A stretch of 64,000 nucleotides of DNA from Stygiolobus caldivivus (GTDB taxonomy: Archaea; Thermoproteota; Thermoprotei_A; Sulfolobales; Sulfolobaceae), in the NCBI RefSeq assembly GCF_019704315.1, contig NZ_AP024597.1, forward strand, positions 310,001-374,000, in the 5' to 3' direction. Shown one piece after another: positions 26,292 through 35,846 of this stretch (the stretch's first letter is position 1; each line of letters begins with the position of its first letter). The notes beneath the pieces were generated by a model, which made no database searches, was not told the DNA's origin, and worked only from the letters and a program-made list of their open reading frames with translations. The position numbers and the translations under genes were made by a program.

Positions 26292-26981
26292 TTATTCTAC
26301 ACCGACTTTTACTTGTAGATCATTACCCACCATTTTTTCATCTTCAATAAAACTTATTTTATTATATTTTTCAGCGATTATAGATGCTAAAATTACTCCC
26401 TGAATATATCCCATTATTCCGTAGTATTTGTCAGGATCTGGGTTTTTCAATGTTACTAAGAAATCTTTCTCGGCAACTTTAGTTACCTTCACGTCCTGAG
26501 AAAAGTCATATAACTCTACTAGCGCCTTTCTCAGCAAAAACTCATCACTCTCAACAAATGTAATCCCCCTCTTTTTCATCTCCTTTATAATGAATGATGC
26601 AGGTGTTTCAATAAATATTCCCACTGAACCATCGTCAAAAACTGTGACTAAATCCCCAGCTATGTACTTTATCTTTATGGGGTACTTATTAGTCATCAGG
26701 AGACCATTAGCTCCCATAGATGATGGTGTGAACAATCTATAGTACTTTTCTCCGCCATAATACCTATAGATTTTTTCTAAATTCATATTAAACGTATCTA
26801 CGAGGAGATCTAGTTTTGAGTCCTTTGGATTTACAATATTCACTGAAAACGCTGACAGACCAACTAGGGTCATACCTAATCCAAGTATTGTAAATGGAGG
26901 ATAGTAAACTATAAACTGGTTTAGTACAATTAATACTATTCCTAAAGCGATTATATAGCTCCAAATAATATTATTATTCAT
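26292..26981 (-). CDS. Hypothetical membrane protein with cytoplasmic alpha-beta domain
   Basis: Two N-terminal hydrophobic segments (about 8-24 and 30-48) precede a 175-residue domain. The domain ends IQGVILASIIAEKYNKISFIEDEKMVGNDLQVKVGVE, loosely like the closing part of V4R-type small-ligand domains; that similarity is only a shape impression. It overlaps the upstream GT4 gene by 8 bp and precedes the 613-residue gene by 5 bp, so it is surely co-transcribed with both. Function unknown. Confidence 0.55.
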   Translation of the reverse strand: MNNNIIWSYIIALGIVLIVLNQFIVYYPPFTILGLGMTLVGLSAFSVNIVNPKDSKLDLLVDTFNMNLEKIYRYYGGEKYYRLFTPSSMGANGLLMTNKYPIKIKYIAGDLVTVFDDGSVGIFIETPASFIIKEMKKRGITFVESDEFLLRKALVELYDFSQDVKVTKVAEKDFLVTLKNPDPDKYYGIMGYIQGVILASIIAEKYNKISFIEDEKMVGNDLQVKVGVE

Positions 26982-28095
26982 TCTTCAGTTTATTGTAAAT
27001 TCCGTCTAATAAGCTTATTACCTTGTCCCAGCCCATGACTTCCTTTTTACCCTCTTCTCCCAACTTTCTAGCGAGTTCTTTATCATTTATGATCTTATTT
27101 ATAGCAAATGCCAAATCCTTAGGATCATTAGGTTTAACCAGTATACCATTAATACCGTTCCTAATCCTATAAGTAAGACTACCTACACTAGATGCCACTA
27201 CGGCTTTACCCCTGCTCCACGCCTCGCTTAAAACTAAAGAGAAGGCTTCAACATAATCAGAAATACTGGGGATTACCACGACACTTGAGCCGTCAATTGC
27301 GCTTATTTTCTCTTCTTCACTTAAATATCCTAGAAAGATACATTTTTCACCTACTCCTTTTTTGCGAGATAATAGCTTATAATACTCCACGTTACCGGGT
27401 CCAATAAATACTACTTTTGTGTTCAAAAATCTACAACTCTCTATAAGAATATCTACTCCTTTTAGCTTATGTAACCTTCCTATATATAGAATATAATCTT
27501 CCCCCTTTAGTTTCTCTTTTTTAAAATTTTCACTATAGGGAAAATTAAAGTAAAGTTCGTCAATTCCGTCTGGAACCAAATAAGGATCCTTATTGTACTT
27601 CTCTCTTAGAATCTTTCTATCTCTCTCATTCTTCACTATTAACGCGTCACTTAGAGTTAAAACTTTAGAGATAGTATATCTTGAATAGAAGTGTGACAAG
27701 GTTCTGATAATTTTATTAGGATGATCCTTTAGAGAGTCTACAGCCATTAACGTGAAAACCTTTTTTGCTTTAAACCTACTAGAATTCTCTAGCAATTTAA
27801 TAGAGAAGAGAGAGTTTTGAGAATGAAAATGTATAATGTTAGATTTAGCCAGGATTTCATCGTGTCCTAAGGGGTAAGTTAAGTCAGGCATGTTAAAAAA
27901 TCTGAGGCTTCTTATCTGCTTTACAGTAAACTCTTGACCTCTTATTTGCCCAGAATTTTTGTCAGAAGTAACGACGTAGACTTCATATTTTTTTGCTTGT
28001 CTCCTAGCAGTCTCATATATTACCTTTTCTATCCCGCCGACTACTGGGTAAAACGTATGGGTTACATGGGTTAGTATTTCTTTTGCTTTTTCCAA
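26974..28095 (-). CDS. Glycosyltransferase, GT4 (GT-B fold)
   Basis: The N-terminal Rossmann half shows THTFYPVVGGIEKVIYETAR, the glycine-rich acceptor loop of GT4 enzymes. The C-terminal donor half has YILYIGRLHKLKGVDILIES and an E-x7-E element in EAFSLVLSEAWSRGKAVVAS. It moves a sugar from an NDP-sugar to a membrane glycolipid on the cytoplasmic side. Donor and acceptor are unknown. The gene overlaps the upstream GT2 by 25 bp and the next membrane gene by 8 bp. Confidence 0.88.
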   Translation of the reverse strand: MEKAKEILTHVTHTFYPVVGGIEKVIYETARRQAKKYEVYVVTSDKNSGQIRGQEFTVKQIRSLRFFNMPDLTYPLGHDEILAKSNIIHFHSQNSLFSIKLLENSSRFKAKKVFTLMAVDSLKDHPNKIIRTLSHFYSRYTISKVLTLSDALIVKNERDRKILREKYNKDPYLVPDGIDELYFNFPYSENFKKEKLKGEDYILYIGRLHKLKGVDILIESCRFLNTKVVFIGPGNVEYYKLLSRKKGVGEKCIFLGYLSEEEKISAIDGSSVVVIPSISDYVEAFSLVLSEAWSRGKAVVASSVGSLTYRIRNGINGILVKPNDPKDLAFAINKIINDKELARKLGEEGKKEVMGWDKVISLLDGIYNKLKNE

Positions 28096-29147
28096 GCCAG
28101 TACCTCACCTCTCATAGCATATAGCTGGGAAAGAATGAGAAAGAACTGATTACTTAACCAAGCCCTTAGAAGCTTATTAATGGGAGGTAGAAAGAGCCCT
28201 ACTAATGCCAGAGCTATAAGAACTGCAAAGAGAACCAGGTTTGATAATCCTATAAATACCAGACCTAAAATCAATAGCCAAGGGTTAATTAGGTGGAGAA
28301 AAGTTTCTTCCAAGAATATTTTCCTGAACTTAGCGTTATTGCTCTTTATCACTTTACCTAAAAATCTTATAAAGTGCCTTATAAGATGAGAACCTCTCCT
28401 GATTTTCCATGAAAAGTAATCAAACCCCTTAGGTACTATCTCGGTAGCGATTACCTTGTCGCTACATATTGCCCTATATCCCTTTAATGAGACCAAAGTG
28501 GCAATAGTACTGTCGTCTGCACCCGCATTAGGTATTTCCTCGGGTTTTAATACATCTTTTCTGAATGCTGTAAATTCTCCGTGAAATATAGGTGTCGAGT
28601 ATATCGAAGATTCACCTAGCCTTATTATATTATAAAAATCTCTATAGTTATTCTCTAACTGCGTTGTAGCTTTTTTAATACAGCTTACTGCTCCTACATT
28701 ACCTCTAAGGATTTTCACCGCATCTATTACAGAACCTTCCCAAAAGGCATCAGCGTCGGTTATTATAACAATATTGTTAGACGCACTTTTTATACCTTCT
28801 CGTACTGCATATATTTTACCCCTTCTTTTATCCTCTCTGATTAACCTTACGTTTTTTAGATTAAGGGTAGCTATTTCCTTTTGTATTTCCTCATATGTAC
28901 CATCTGTACTGGAATCAACTATTATAATTTCCAATTTGTCTAATGAATAATTGTCTAATACATTGCGTAGTTTTCTCCTTATATTATCCCGTTCATTATA
29001 AGTAGGTATTATAACCGAAATTGACGGATGAATGTCTTCATCGCCTTGGGGTAAATTGCAGCAGTGCTTTTTGATATAGCTATAATAGTACGCAGGTTCA
29101 GCGAAGTGAAAAGCCAGTAACCCTAATCCTAAGTATTCTAGTAGCAT
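28071..29147 (-). CDS. Membrane glycosyltransferase family 2
   Basis: A hydrophobic N-terminus is followed by the GT-A domain: VIIPTYNERDNIRRKL, IIVDSSTDGT, and the DxD motif TDADAFW. A GADDSTIA acidic motif comes next, then RRGSHLIRHF before two to three C-terminal membrane segments (about 272-322). This layout fits chain-extending or lipid-linked GT2 enzymes. It heads a five-gene operon running down to 23795, with a TATA-like AGTTTAATATTTAAG about 30 bp before the ATG. Product unknown. Confidence 0.85.
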   Translation of the reverse strand: MLLEYLGLGLLAFHFAEPAYYYSYIKKHCCNLPQGDEDIHPSISVIIPTYNERDNIRRKLRNVLDNYSLDKLEIIIVDSSTDGTYEEIQKEIATLNLKNVRLIREDKRRGKIYAVREGIKSASNNIVIITDADAFWEGSVIDAVKILRGNVGAVSCIKKATTQLENNYRDFYNIIRLGESSIYSTPIFHGEFTAFRKDVLKPEEIPNAGADDSTIATLVSLKGYRAICSDKVIATEIVPKGFDYFSWKIRRGSHLIRHFIRFLGKVIKSNNAKFRKIFLEETFLHLINPWLLILGLVFIGLSNLVLFAVLIALALVGLFLPPINKLLRAWLSNQFFLILSQLYAMRGEVLAWKKQKKY

Positions 29148-29405
29148 ATCTTTTAGTCTACCTTATACTAGCTTAAATATTAAACTTTCTTCCTTTATTG
29201 AGAGAAATGATAACTTATGGCAGAAGAATATGTAGAATCTATATGTCTTAAAAGGCGTAAATAGAGTAGAAAATAGTGTAATGAACTATATTTTATAACA
29301 CTCCTTTAGTAGATCTATTTATGATATAATAAGATATATAACATAATATAGTTCTACGGAAAGTTTGAAAACGAATGTCATCTATAATTTAACTTGTCAT
29401 ATGTT

Positions 29406-30550
29406 ATGAACGGCACCTCAGTTTTTCTCTTAATTCCCTCTTTAGCACGCACTAGCGAGTCTAAAGTAGCTTTAGCTTTCATGAAATTGTTTAAAGAATA
29501 CGGTGTATCTGACTAACTGGCGTGTGTTTTAAAATCCAAGATTTATCGGACGAATCACTAAGTAAGGATTATCCAGAATATTTTAGAATCATAAAGAACA
29601 GAAATATAAAATTGATAAATGGATCAGTATTCTCTGGGATTGTAGATAGTATAGTGTTGAAAATCATTAAGAATTTAAAACACATAGATCTATTGGTTAA
29701 CCTTTATTATACTGAAATACAATTGGGACTTGATCTCTCCTACATACGTGATCTATCCTTCGTTTATATTCACTAACAGAGATAGTATAAGGAATAACTA
29801 TAAGTTAATAGCAAAAGCTTATTTCGATATAAATTATAAAATATTAACTAAAATTGTAAAAGCGAAAAGATTAATATGTAGCTCCAAATACATAAGGAAT
29901 GTAGCTAAGAGTACAATAGATCAAGAATGCGACGTTGTATATCCACCTATACTAGAAGACGAACTAGACCTCAACTCTGATTACGAGAAAGAAAACCTTG
30001 TAGTAGGAGTCGGGAAATTTGTAGAACCTAAACATTGGGATGAATTTATAGAAATAGCTAAAAAAGTAAAAGAAAAAAGAAGCGATGTAGAGTTTAAAAT
30101 AATAGGCGGACTGAACGAGGCTCGTTCGTCTATGCCTTATTTCAGAAAACTTCAAGAATTATCAAAGGGTAAAGTAGAGTTATTGACAGACGTATCAGAG
30201 AAGGAAAAGTGGGATATACTGAAAAGAGCTAAGGTCGTACTTCATTGCATGAGGAATGATAACGTAAGAATGATAACGTAAGTCTAGGGGTAGCCAAGGC
30301 GATGTCTGTAGGAGCTGCCCCAGTAGTCTATAAGTCTACCGGATCGTGGATGGACATAGTAGACGAAGGAAAATTAGATTTTGCATATGAAAACATAGAA
30401 CAAGGTGCCAAATACGTACTAGATTTAATAGAAAATTATGACTTATACTATAAAATGAAAACTCTATCTCTGAATAAGGCAAGAGAATTTACGTATTCTA
30501 CATTTAAATCTAAAGTTATTCCCGTTATTGATTCTTTGCTTAATAAATAA
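29406..30550 (+). pseudogene. Broken GT4 glycosyltransferase gene
   Basis: Pieces of one GT-B protein are spread over three frames. The start MNGTSVFLLIPSLARTSESK ends at TAA 29514. The next piece (about 29516-29730) reads LSDESLSKDYPEYFRIIK. From about 29730 a third frame reads ISPTYVIYPSFIFTNRDSI and then the donor half (NLVVGVGKFVEPKHWDEFIE). At 30255-30282 a 14-bp tandem duplication shifts the frame and creates a stop. Removing one copy restores CMRNDNVSLGVAKAMSVG and the rest up to 30550. At least three lesions mean the gene is dead. It is otherwise similar in type to its GT4 neighbours. Confidence 0.85.
30255..30282 (+). repeat. 14-bp tandem duplication that causes a frameshift
   Basis: AATGATAACGTAAG occurs twice without spacer (30255-30268 and 30269-30282) inside the broken GT4 gene. 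A 14-bp insertion shifts the frame; deleting one copy joins the two flanking frames cleanly. It looks like replication slippage. Confidence 0.9.
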
Positions 30551-30646
30551 ATCCGTATATTTTTATTTCATTCTTTCACTTTATTCACTTTAATCTACTA
30601 GCCGGAGAGAAACTTAATAAAGTAGAATTTATAGCATTTAGAGTAA

Positions 30647-31852
30647 ATGAGAGTACATATTATATCAGAAACTCCGCAGCGGGGTACATTTGCTACAGTA
30701 TTACTACTTCATAAAATGCTAATAGAACATGGTATAACTTCAGAGCTATACACTACTTTCAAATCAGATTACAAGACTTTACCTGAACCGCCCAAAAGTA
30801 GAATCTTTGGGTATGAAAAAATGGTAAATGAAAGTAATTATGCTAAAAAAATCCTGGATATAATTTCTCCAGATCCAAAGGAATCTATAATACATTTGGC
30901 AAACGCTATGCACGGGATTCTGCCAGAGAGCAAAAGGAGAGGTGTCAAATCGGTAATCAATATTCAGTACTGGTGGCCTACTTGTTATTTTAATTCTATG
31001 GACTGCGGGGACTGTGACTGCAAGACCTTGTCTAAACTATCTAGGTCAATAAAACAAAAGAAGTCTGGAATAAGAGCTAGCCTCTCCTATATCGAAGCAT
31101 TTTATGCAAGACGTAAATTAGAGTGGATTAAGAAAAATTTGGTAGAAGCAGATATATTATTAGCGGTAAGTAATATAGTAAAGGATATCTTAGTACAAAG
31201 AGGGTACCCAGAGGATAAAATAAGAATTATAAACATCAACGGGTTACATCCCGATATCCCGTACGTACCCTATGAACCATCAGAGAAAGACTTTATCTTT
31301 GCATACCTCAGCTATCCCGACGAAGGGAAAGGAGTATTCCAGCTCATAAACGCCATAAATATTGCTGCACGAAAGAATCCCAATATAAAATTGAAAATCC
31401 CAGGCGGGTTGGAGGAACCTAAGGTAGTAGAGCTTGTAGATAAGTTAGGGATAAGAGATAAAGTGATCCTGACAAAAAGGCTACCTTACGAACAATACGT
31501 TAAAGAGTTACCGAACATACTAAAAGATGTAGATTTCATAGTAGTGCCTACTTTAGTCCCTGATACTTGGGGAAGAGTAGTAACAGAATCTATGCTATCC
31601 GGAAGGCCAGTCATAGTGACTAAGGGAAATGGAGGATTAGTAGAACAAGTTACAGATAAGGTGGACGGCTTTCATGTAAACGTATACGACTTAAATGAAT
31701 TTGCTGAATCGCTTTTCAAAATATCTCAATTAGATAAAGAAACGGTCAGGAAAATGGGACTTAAGGCAAGGGAGGATATCTTATTAAAATATGATAATGA
31801 AAAAATACTTAGCCAAATAATTTCTTTATATAGGGAATTATTAGAAAAGTGA
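30647..31852 (+). CDS. Glycosyltransferase, GT4 (GT-B fold), with cysteine-rich insert
   Basis: The 401-residue protein has a GT-B layout. The N-terminal half contains YWWPTCYFNSMDCGDCDCKT (about residues 108-127), a cysteine cluster at a place where some GT4 enzymes carry a possible metal site. The C-terminal half contains FAYLSYPDEGKGVFQLINA and the donor-binding DTWGRVVTESMLSGRPVIVTKGNG. It would add a sugar in glycan assembly; donor unknown. The last 44 bp overlap the opposing GT2 gene tail to tail. The next upstream gene on this strand is the broken GT4. Confidence 0.86.
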   Translation: MRVHIISETPQRGTFATVLLLHKMLIEHGITSELYTTFKSDYKTLPEPPKSRIFGYEKMVNESNYAKKILDIISPDPKESIIHLANAMHGILPESKRRGVKSVINIQYWWPTCYFNSMDCGDCDCKTLSKLSRSIKQKKSGIRASLSYIEAFYARRKLEWIKKNLVEADILLAVSNIVKDILVQRGYPEDKIRIININGLHPDIPYVPYEPSEKDFIFAYLSYPDEGKGVFQLINAINIAARKNPNIKLKIPGGLEEPKVVELVDKLGIRDKVILTKRLPYEQYVKELPNILKDVDFIVVPTLVPDTWGRVVTESMLSGRPVIVTKGNGGLVEQVTDKVDGFHVNVYDLNEFAESLFKISQLDKETVRKMGLKAREDILLKYDNEKILSQIISLYRELLEK

Positions 31853-32972
31853 AAAACCCTCCTAAGACTGAAAATCCACTGATTAAATTCCATAACGGAT
31901 AGAATAAGAAGACCAATAAAGATACTTTTACGTCTTTGAGTTCCCTAAAGGAAATGATCGTGTTGCTAAGTGCTCTATATAAAATAACTACCCCACCATA
32001 TGCTAGAAATAGTAATGGATGAAAAATAAGGTATCCTATTAACGCACTTATGCTACCGAGTAGCAGTTTCTTAGCTCTTATCAAGTATTTATTCTTGCGA
32101 TAAAAATTAGGCTGTTCGAGCTTAAACGAGATAATGGAGAGGACTACCAATAAAAATACAAGAGGCAGGAAAAGGCTGGGCAGCAAGATCGAAAGGGCAA
32201 ACATTAAAAGGCCTACTGCAAACATCATGTTATCTAAATTAGGTAAATATCCGTATCTCTTCATGATCACTGATGAGGGGTATCCGTATTGCCAGGCTTT
32301 TTTAATATGGCCCTTTAACGACCTTTGATATGAGGACAGTAAATGTTCTACATGAACTTTAGCGTTAAGGACTATTTTATAACCTGCCCTTTTAACACGC
32401 TCTGAATAGTCTATATCATGCATTCCGTACTTGTACGTGTTATCTGGATATCCTACTTTCTCTATTACTTTTCTTTTAATCATATCATTGTTTAGTCCAG
32501 TATACATTACTTCTTGTACTCCTAGATCTACTTTTGTATCATGCCAACCTAAGATGTAAATATACGAAAAGGCTTTGTTTATAATACTGTTTAATTTCCT
32601 TACGGGTGTTACAAAAAGCGATGACGCTATTCCAACCTCGTCTTTCTCCATTACTTTTACCATTTCGCTTAACCAGTTACTCTCTCCTAACACTAGATCA
32701 TCATGTAAAATTAGGACCAGATCTCCAGACGCCTTCGAAATCCCTTCATTTATGGCACCTGCATGTCCCAATTTATGTTCATACTTAAAGTACTTTATAT
32801 TAGCCTTATTTTGTTCGGAAAACTTTTTCACGATCTCCTCTGTTTTGTCTTCAGAACCATTATCTATTATAATGATTTCGAATTCTTTAAAATCTTGCGA
32901 TATAATACTATTTAGAACTTTTTCAATAGTGTCTTCCGCATTAGACGTAGGAATAATAATGCTAACGAACAT
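31809..32972 (-). CDS. Membrane glycosyltransferase family 2
   Basis: GT-A domain: SIIIPTSNAEDTIEKVLNSI, IIIDNGSEDKTEEIV, HKLGHAGAINEGI, the metal-binding LHDDLVLGESNW in place of DxD, and HDIDYSERVKRAGYKI as the catalytic acidic motif. Hydrophobic segments follow near 245-285 and 320-385, with QRSLKGHIKKAWQYGY before the first. This is typical of membrane-bound GT2 that act on lipid-linked glycans. It is divergent from the GT4 at 33031 with a shared 58-bp promoter region, and overlaps the preceding GT4 gene at the 3' ends. Confidence 0.85.
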   Translation of the reverse strand: MFVSIIIPTSNAEDTIEKVLNSIISQDFKEFEIIIIDNGSEDKTEEIVKKFSEQNKANIKYFKYEHKLGHAGAINEGISKASGDLVLILHDDLVLGESNWLSEMVKVMEKDEVGIASSLFVTPVRKLNSIINKAFSYIYILGWHDTKVDLGVQEVMYTGLNNDMIKRKVIEKVGYPDNTYKYGMHDIDYSERVKRAGYKIVLNAKVHVEHLLSSYQRSLKGHIKKAWQYGYPSSVIMKRYGYLPNLDNMMFAVGLLMFALSILLPSLFLPLVFLLVVLSIISFKLEQPNFYRKNKYLIRAKKLLLGSISALIGYLIFHPLLFLAYGGVVILYRALSNTIISFRELKDVKVSLLVFLFYPLWNLISGFSVLGGFFTFLIIPYIKKLFG

Positions 32973-33030
32973 AAGCTATTATACAATAATCGTATAAAGC
33001 TTTTATATTTATTTTAGCTTAAGGTACTCA
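32973..33030. promoter_or_regulatory. 58-bp divergent promoter region
   Basis: On the plus strand GCTTTTATATTTAT (about 32997-33010) lies about 27 bp before ATG 33031. On the minus strand GCTTTATACG (complement of 32989-32998) lies about 22 bp before ATG 32972. The two TATA elements abut, so the two glycosyltransferase genes are probably transcribed leaderless from back-to-back promoters. Confidence 0.5.
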
Positions 33031-34146
33031 ATGCAAGTAACGCTTATACCATCTACTGATAAGCCATGGGATGGAATAGAAGTATATTCCTACGAACTTG
33101 CTAAAAGACTAAGCAAAAGGAATATAAAAGTGATAGGAATTAGGGTCGGAATTAAAGACGATGTGAAATATGTTAATCAAAATTTCAAATTGATAACGGC
33201 TGGAACACCAAACTACACTAAAGGATTAGGATACTATTATAGAGTTTTTAGAGCTATTACCAAAAACTATAGAGAAATAAACTCTTCAGAGATAATACAC
33301 GCAATAGGAGGTTATTACTCTGCTATTGAATTCATACCTTTTAAAGGGCGTAAAATCGTTACAATAATAGGTGCTAGTAGTCTAAGAGAAAAGAAAAAGA
33401 GCAAGAGGATCATTAGAACAATATACTCAAGTCTAATTTACAAGTTTGCTAAAAAATATATAGTCCCTAATGAATTTATATATAAAGAGGTCAAAGAACA
33501 TTACCACGTTAATAATTTGGAGATTATCCCATTGGGGGTTGATATAGAGGGACTAACTGTCTCTGAAAGAAAAGACGTTCTAAAAGAAAAACTAGGATTC
33601 GAACCAGATGACATAGTTATTTTATACCTCGGGCAATTAGTTCATGGTAAAAGACTGCCTGAACTATTAACCGCGTTTAAAAAAGTCTCAGAGAAAATCA
33701 GTAATGCTAAACTGGTATTAGTAGCTTGGGGATACCTCAAAGACCAGTTGATGGAATTAGCAACTTCGCTAAACATCAAAGATAGGGTAATATTCAAAAA
33801 ACCTGTGCCTTATTGTGAAAGAAAATACGTTTATGGTGCTGCTGACGTGCTGACAATGATCGGGGATTCGTTCGGAGACGGAGGTGTTAGTAGTGCTGTC
33901 CTTGATGGCTTAGGGAGTGGGTTACCAATCATAGTCGCTAGGGGAAGCCCTAATATACTTGTAGTTAAAGACGGGTTTAACGGTTTTGTAGTAAATCCTT
34001 CGAATCCTGAGGAAATAGCATTAGCTATTATGAAAGCCGTAGAAAACAGGGAATATTTAGGTAAAAACTCAAAATATATTGCTAAGGAGCTTGATTGGGA
34101 CTTAATAGCCGAAAAAATACTCAAAGTTTATAAAGAAATCTACTAG
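33031..34146 (+). CDS. Glycosyltransferase, GT4 (GT-B fold)
   Basis: It opens QVTLIPSTDKPWDGIEVYSYELAKRL, which is the GT4 acceptor loop with WDGIE in place of the common GGxE. The donor half has IVILYLGQLVHGKRLPELLTAF and VSSAVLDGLGSGLPIIVARG, where the first Glu of the usual E-x7-E element is replaced and reads Asp in the second position. That may mean altered donor use. The 371-residue length is normal. The stop codon overlaps the opposing stop of the GT-C-like gene by 4 bp (CTAG palindrome). Confidence 0.85.
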   Translation: MQVTLIPSTDKPWDGIEVYSYELAKRLSKRNIKVIGIRVGIKDDVKYVNQNFKLITAGTPNYTKGLGYYYRVFRAITKNYREINSSEIIHAIGGYYSAIEFIPFKGRKIVTIIGASSLREKKKSKRIIRTIYSSLIYKFAKKYIVPNEFIYKEVKEHYHVNNLEIIPLGVDIEGLTVSERKDVLKEKLGFEPDDIVILYLGQLVHGKRLPELLTAFKKVSEKISNAKLVLVAWGYLKDQLMELATSLNIKDRVIFKKPVPYCERKYVYGAADVLTMIGDSFGDGGVSSAVLDGLGSGLPIIVARGSPNILVVKDGFNGFVVNPSNPEEIALAIMKAVENREYLGKNSKYIAKELDWDLIAEKILKVYKEIY

Positions 34147-35837
34147 TATTTCAAAGCAACTATCATTTCTCCTGAATTTAGGATAATTGACTTATTCTGT
34201 ATAACACTGTTATAGTATTTTTCATAACTATTCACCGTGGGCCCGCTAAAGTAATATATAAGAGTTGCAATGTAAGGTCCAGTATATTCGATGTCCTTAG
34301 GAAGTAGGTTATAGGGCGGAACCATCTGGCCGTGGTATTCGTTTACTACTTCGCAGAACTCATAAGTGGATACAGATGGTATACCATACTTACCTAGTAA
34401 CGCCCCACCGTAAAATGCGGCAGGAGGAGAATGCTCTGATGTTGCTATCATTGCATAACCGAGCACTGATAAAGGTATATCCAAAATTAGAAATATCATA
34501 AATATTAAACTCAAGGTTTTTCTATTGGCTAGACTCAGAACAAGAATTACGGTATAGAATACCATTGCTTGAGGTATCATTCTAGTTAACACATTGCTTA
34601 CATTATTTGTTAGCCCTACTATACTCTGCATTAATATTAAGGAAGAACCTAGAACAAAAAGGAGCCACAGTTCACTATTTGTTCTTTTCCTGATTAACTT
34701 GTATAAAAATATCATTAATGGCATGGAAAGGAATATCAGACCTTGTAGTAACTTACTGGCAACGGAGACGAAATGATATGGAGACGGCGGTATGAAAGTA
34801 TACACCAACTTACTTGTTGGAAGGACTAGATTTTTGGTAGCTTGGGGTAAAAATATAGATTCTATCACATTTATTAAGTTGTTCAATAAAAAGTGGTCTC
34901 CACCTAATGCACCGCTTGCAAGAGGATTAAAGAAAGTCCAGTATACATACACCATTGCCGTTAGCAGAGCTGTATACCCTATATAGCGTATATTGAATTT
35001 TCCTATTTTCTTTATAAAGACTAAGGTCGCAATATCTATGGTTATTGCACTGGCGAACGTAGCTATATCTGTAAGTCCTGTTAGAGCTGAAAGAACTATA
35101 AGTAAAGGAATGAACCTAAACCCGCCTCTCTTCACTATTAGGGCAAAAAGCAAAAAGATGGGTAATAGAAGGTTATACGACATTAGCTGAGGAGACCATT
35201 CTGCCACGTAAAAAGGCATTGAAGATAATATAAGTACTAACCCACCTATTTCAGACATAGGAGAAGATAAGAACTGTCTGATTACCTCGTAACCTATTAT
35301 AAATTGAAAGATAGGATATATCATTGGACCTAGATAGATGAAGTATTCTAGAGGAGTTAAGCCAGAGAAGATAAATGCATAAGCTCCGTAGATAAAACCG
35401 AACGGATAATACGCTTGATATGTAGCGGGATTAAGCAGTGTAGTATGTTTAATCAGGAGTAATATTACTTCTGAGGAATGACCTAGTTCATCTCTAGAAA
35501 GTATAAATACAGGGTTAATAAAGTAAAAAACAAAGTATGTATTAAACATTATCAGCACAAATTGTATTCCGTATAAGATAGAATATTGTCTTTTACTCAT
35601 TAATTTATAGTTCCTTATAGTGAATATCATTGAAAGAATTAAGATAACTTCACTAATCCAATATGAGGGCGGTAACTCCTGAGTAAGACCTAGGGGATAT
35701 TTCAATAAATCATAATTATTAATTGCAATTTTCAGGATATTATAGATGATCAACTCTAATGACGCAGTTAACAAGACTGTGGGTAGTATAAGGGGTAAAT
35801 TAGAAATAGGACTTATTTTTGTAGTTACCTTACTCAT
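34143..35837 (-). CDS. Polytopic membrane protein, GT-C glycosyltransferase-like
   Basis: It has 564 residues with about a dozen hydrophobic segments and a short extracytoplasmic tail (about 480-564, VNEYHGQMVPPYNLLP). After the second or third segment a loop reads FILSRDELGHSSE with Asp116-Glu117 and His120. This resembles the acidic first-loop motif of GT-C (GT39/PMT-like) enzymes that use lipid-phosphate sugars outside the membrane. The family cannot be assigned firmly; polymerase or ligase (Wzy/WaaL-like) is an alternative. It closes a cluster with an 80-residue membrane protein and DUF1616-like genes. Confidence 0.6.
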   Translation of the reverse strand: MSKVTTKISPISNLPLILPTVLLTASLELIIYNILKIAINNYDLLKYPLGLTQELPPSYWISEVILILSMIFTIRNYKLMSKRQYSILYGIQFVLIMFNTYFVFYFINPVFILSRDELGHSSEVILLLIKHTTLLNPATYQAYYPFGFIYGAYAFIFSGLTPLEYFIYLGPMIYPIFQFIIGYEVIRQFLSSPMSEIGGLVLILSSMPFYVAEWSPQLMSYNLLLPIFLLFALIVKRGGFRFIPLLIVLSALTGLTDIATFASAITIDIATLVFIKKIGKFNIRYIGYTALLTAMVYVYWTFFNPLASGALGGDHFLLNNLINVIESIFLPQATKNLVLPTSKLVYTFIPPSPYHFVSVASKLLQGLIFLSMPLMIFLYKLIRKRTNSELWLLFVLGSSLILMQSIVGLTNNVSNVLTRMIPQAMVFYTVILVLSLANRKTLSLIFMIFLILDIPLSVLGYAMIATSEHSPPAAFYGGALLGKYGIPSVSTYEFCEVVNEYHGQMVPPYNLLPKDIEYTGPYIATLIYYFSGPTVNSYEKYYNSVIQNKSIILNSGEMIVALKY

Positions 35838-35846
35838 TTACATCAC

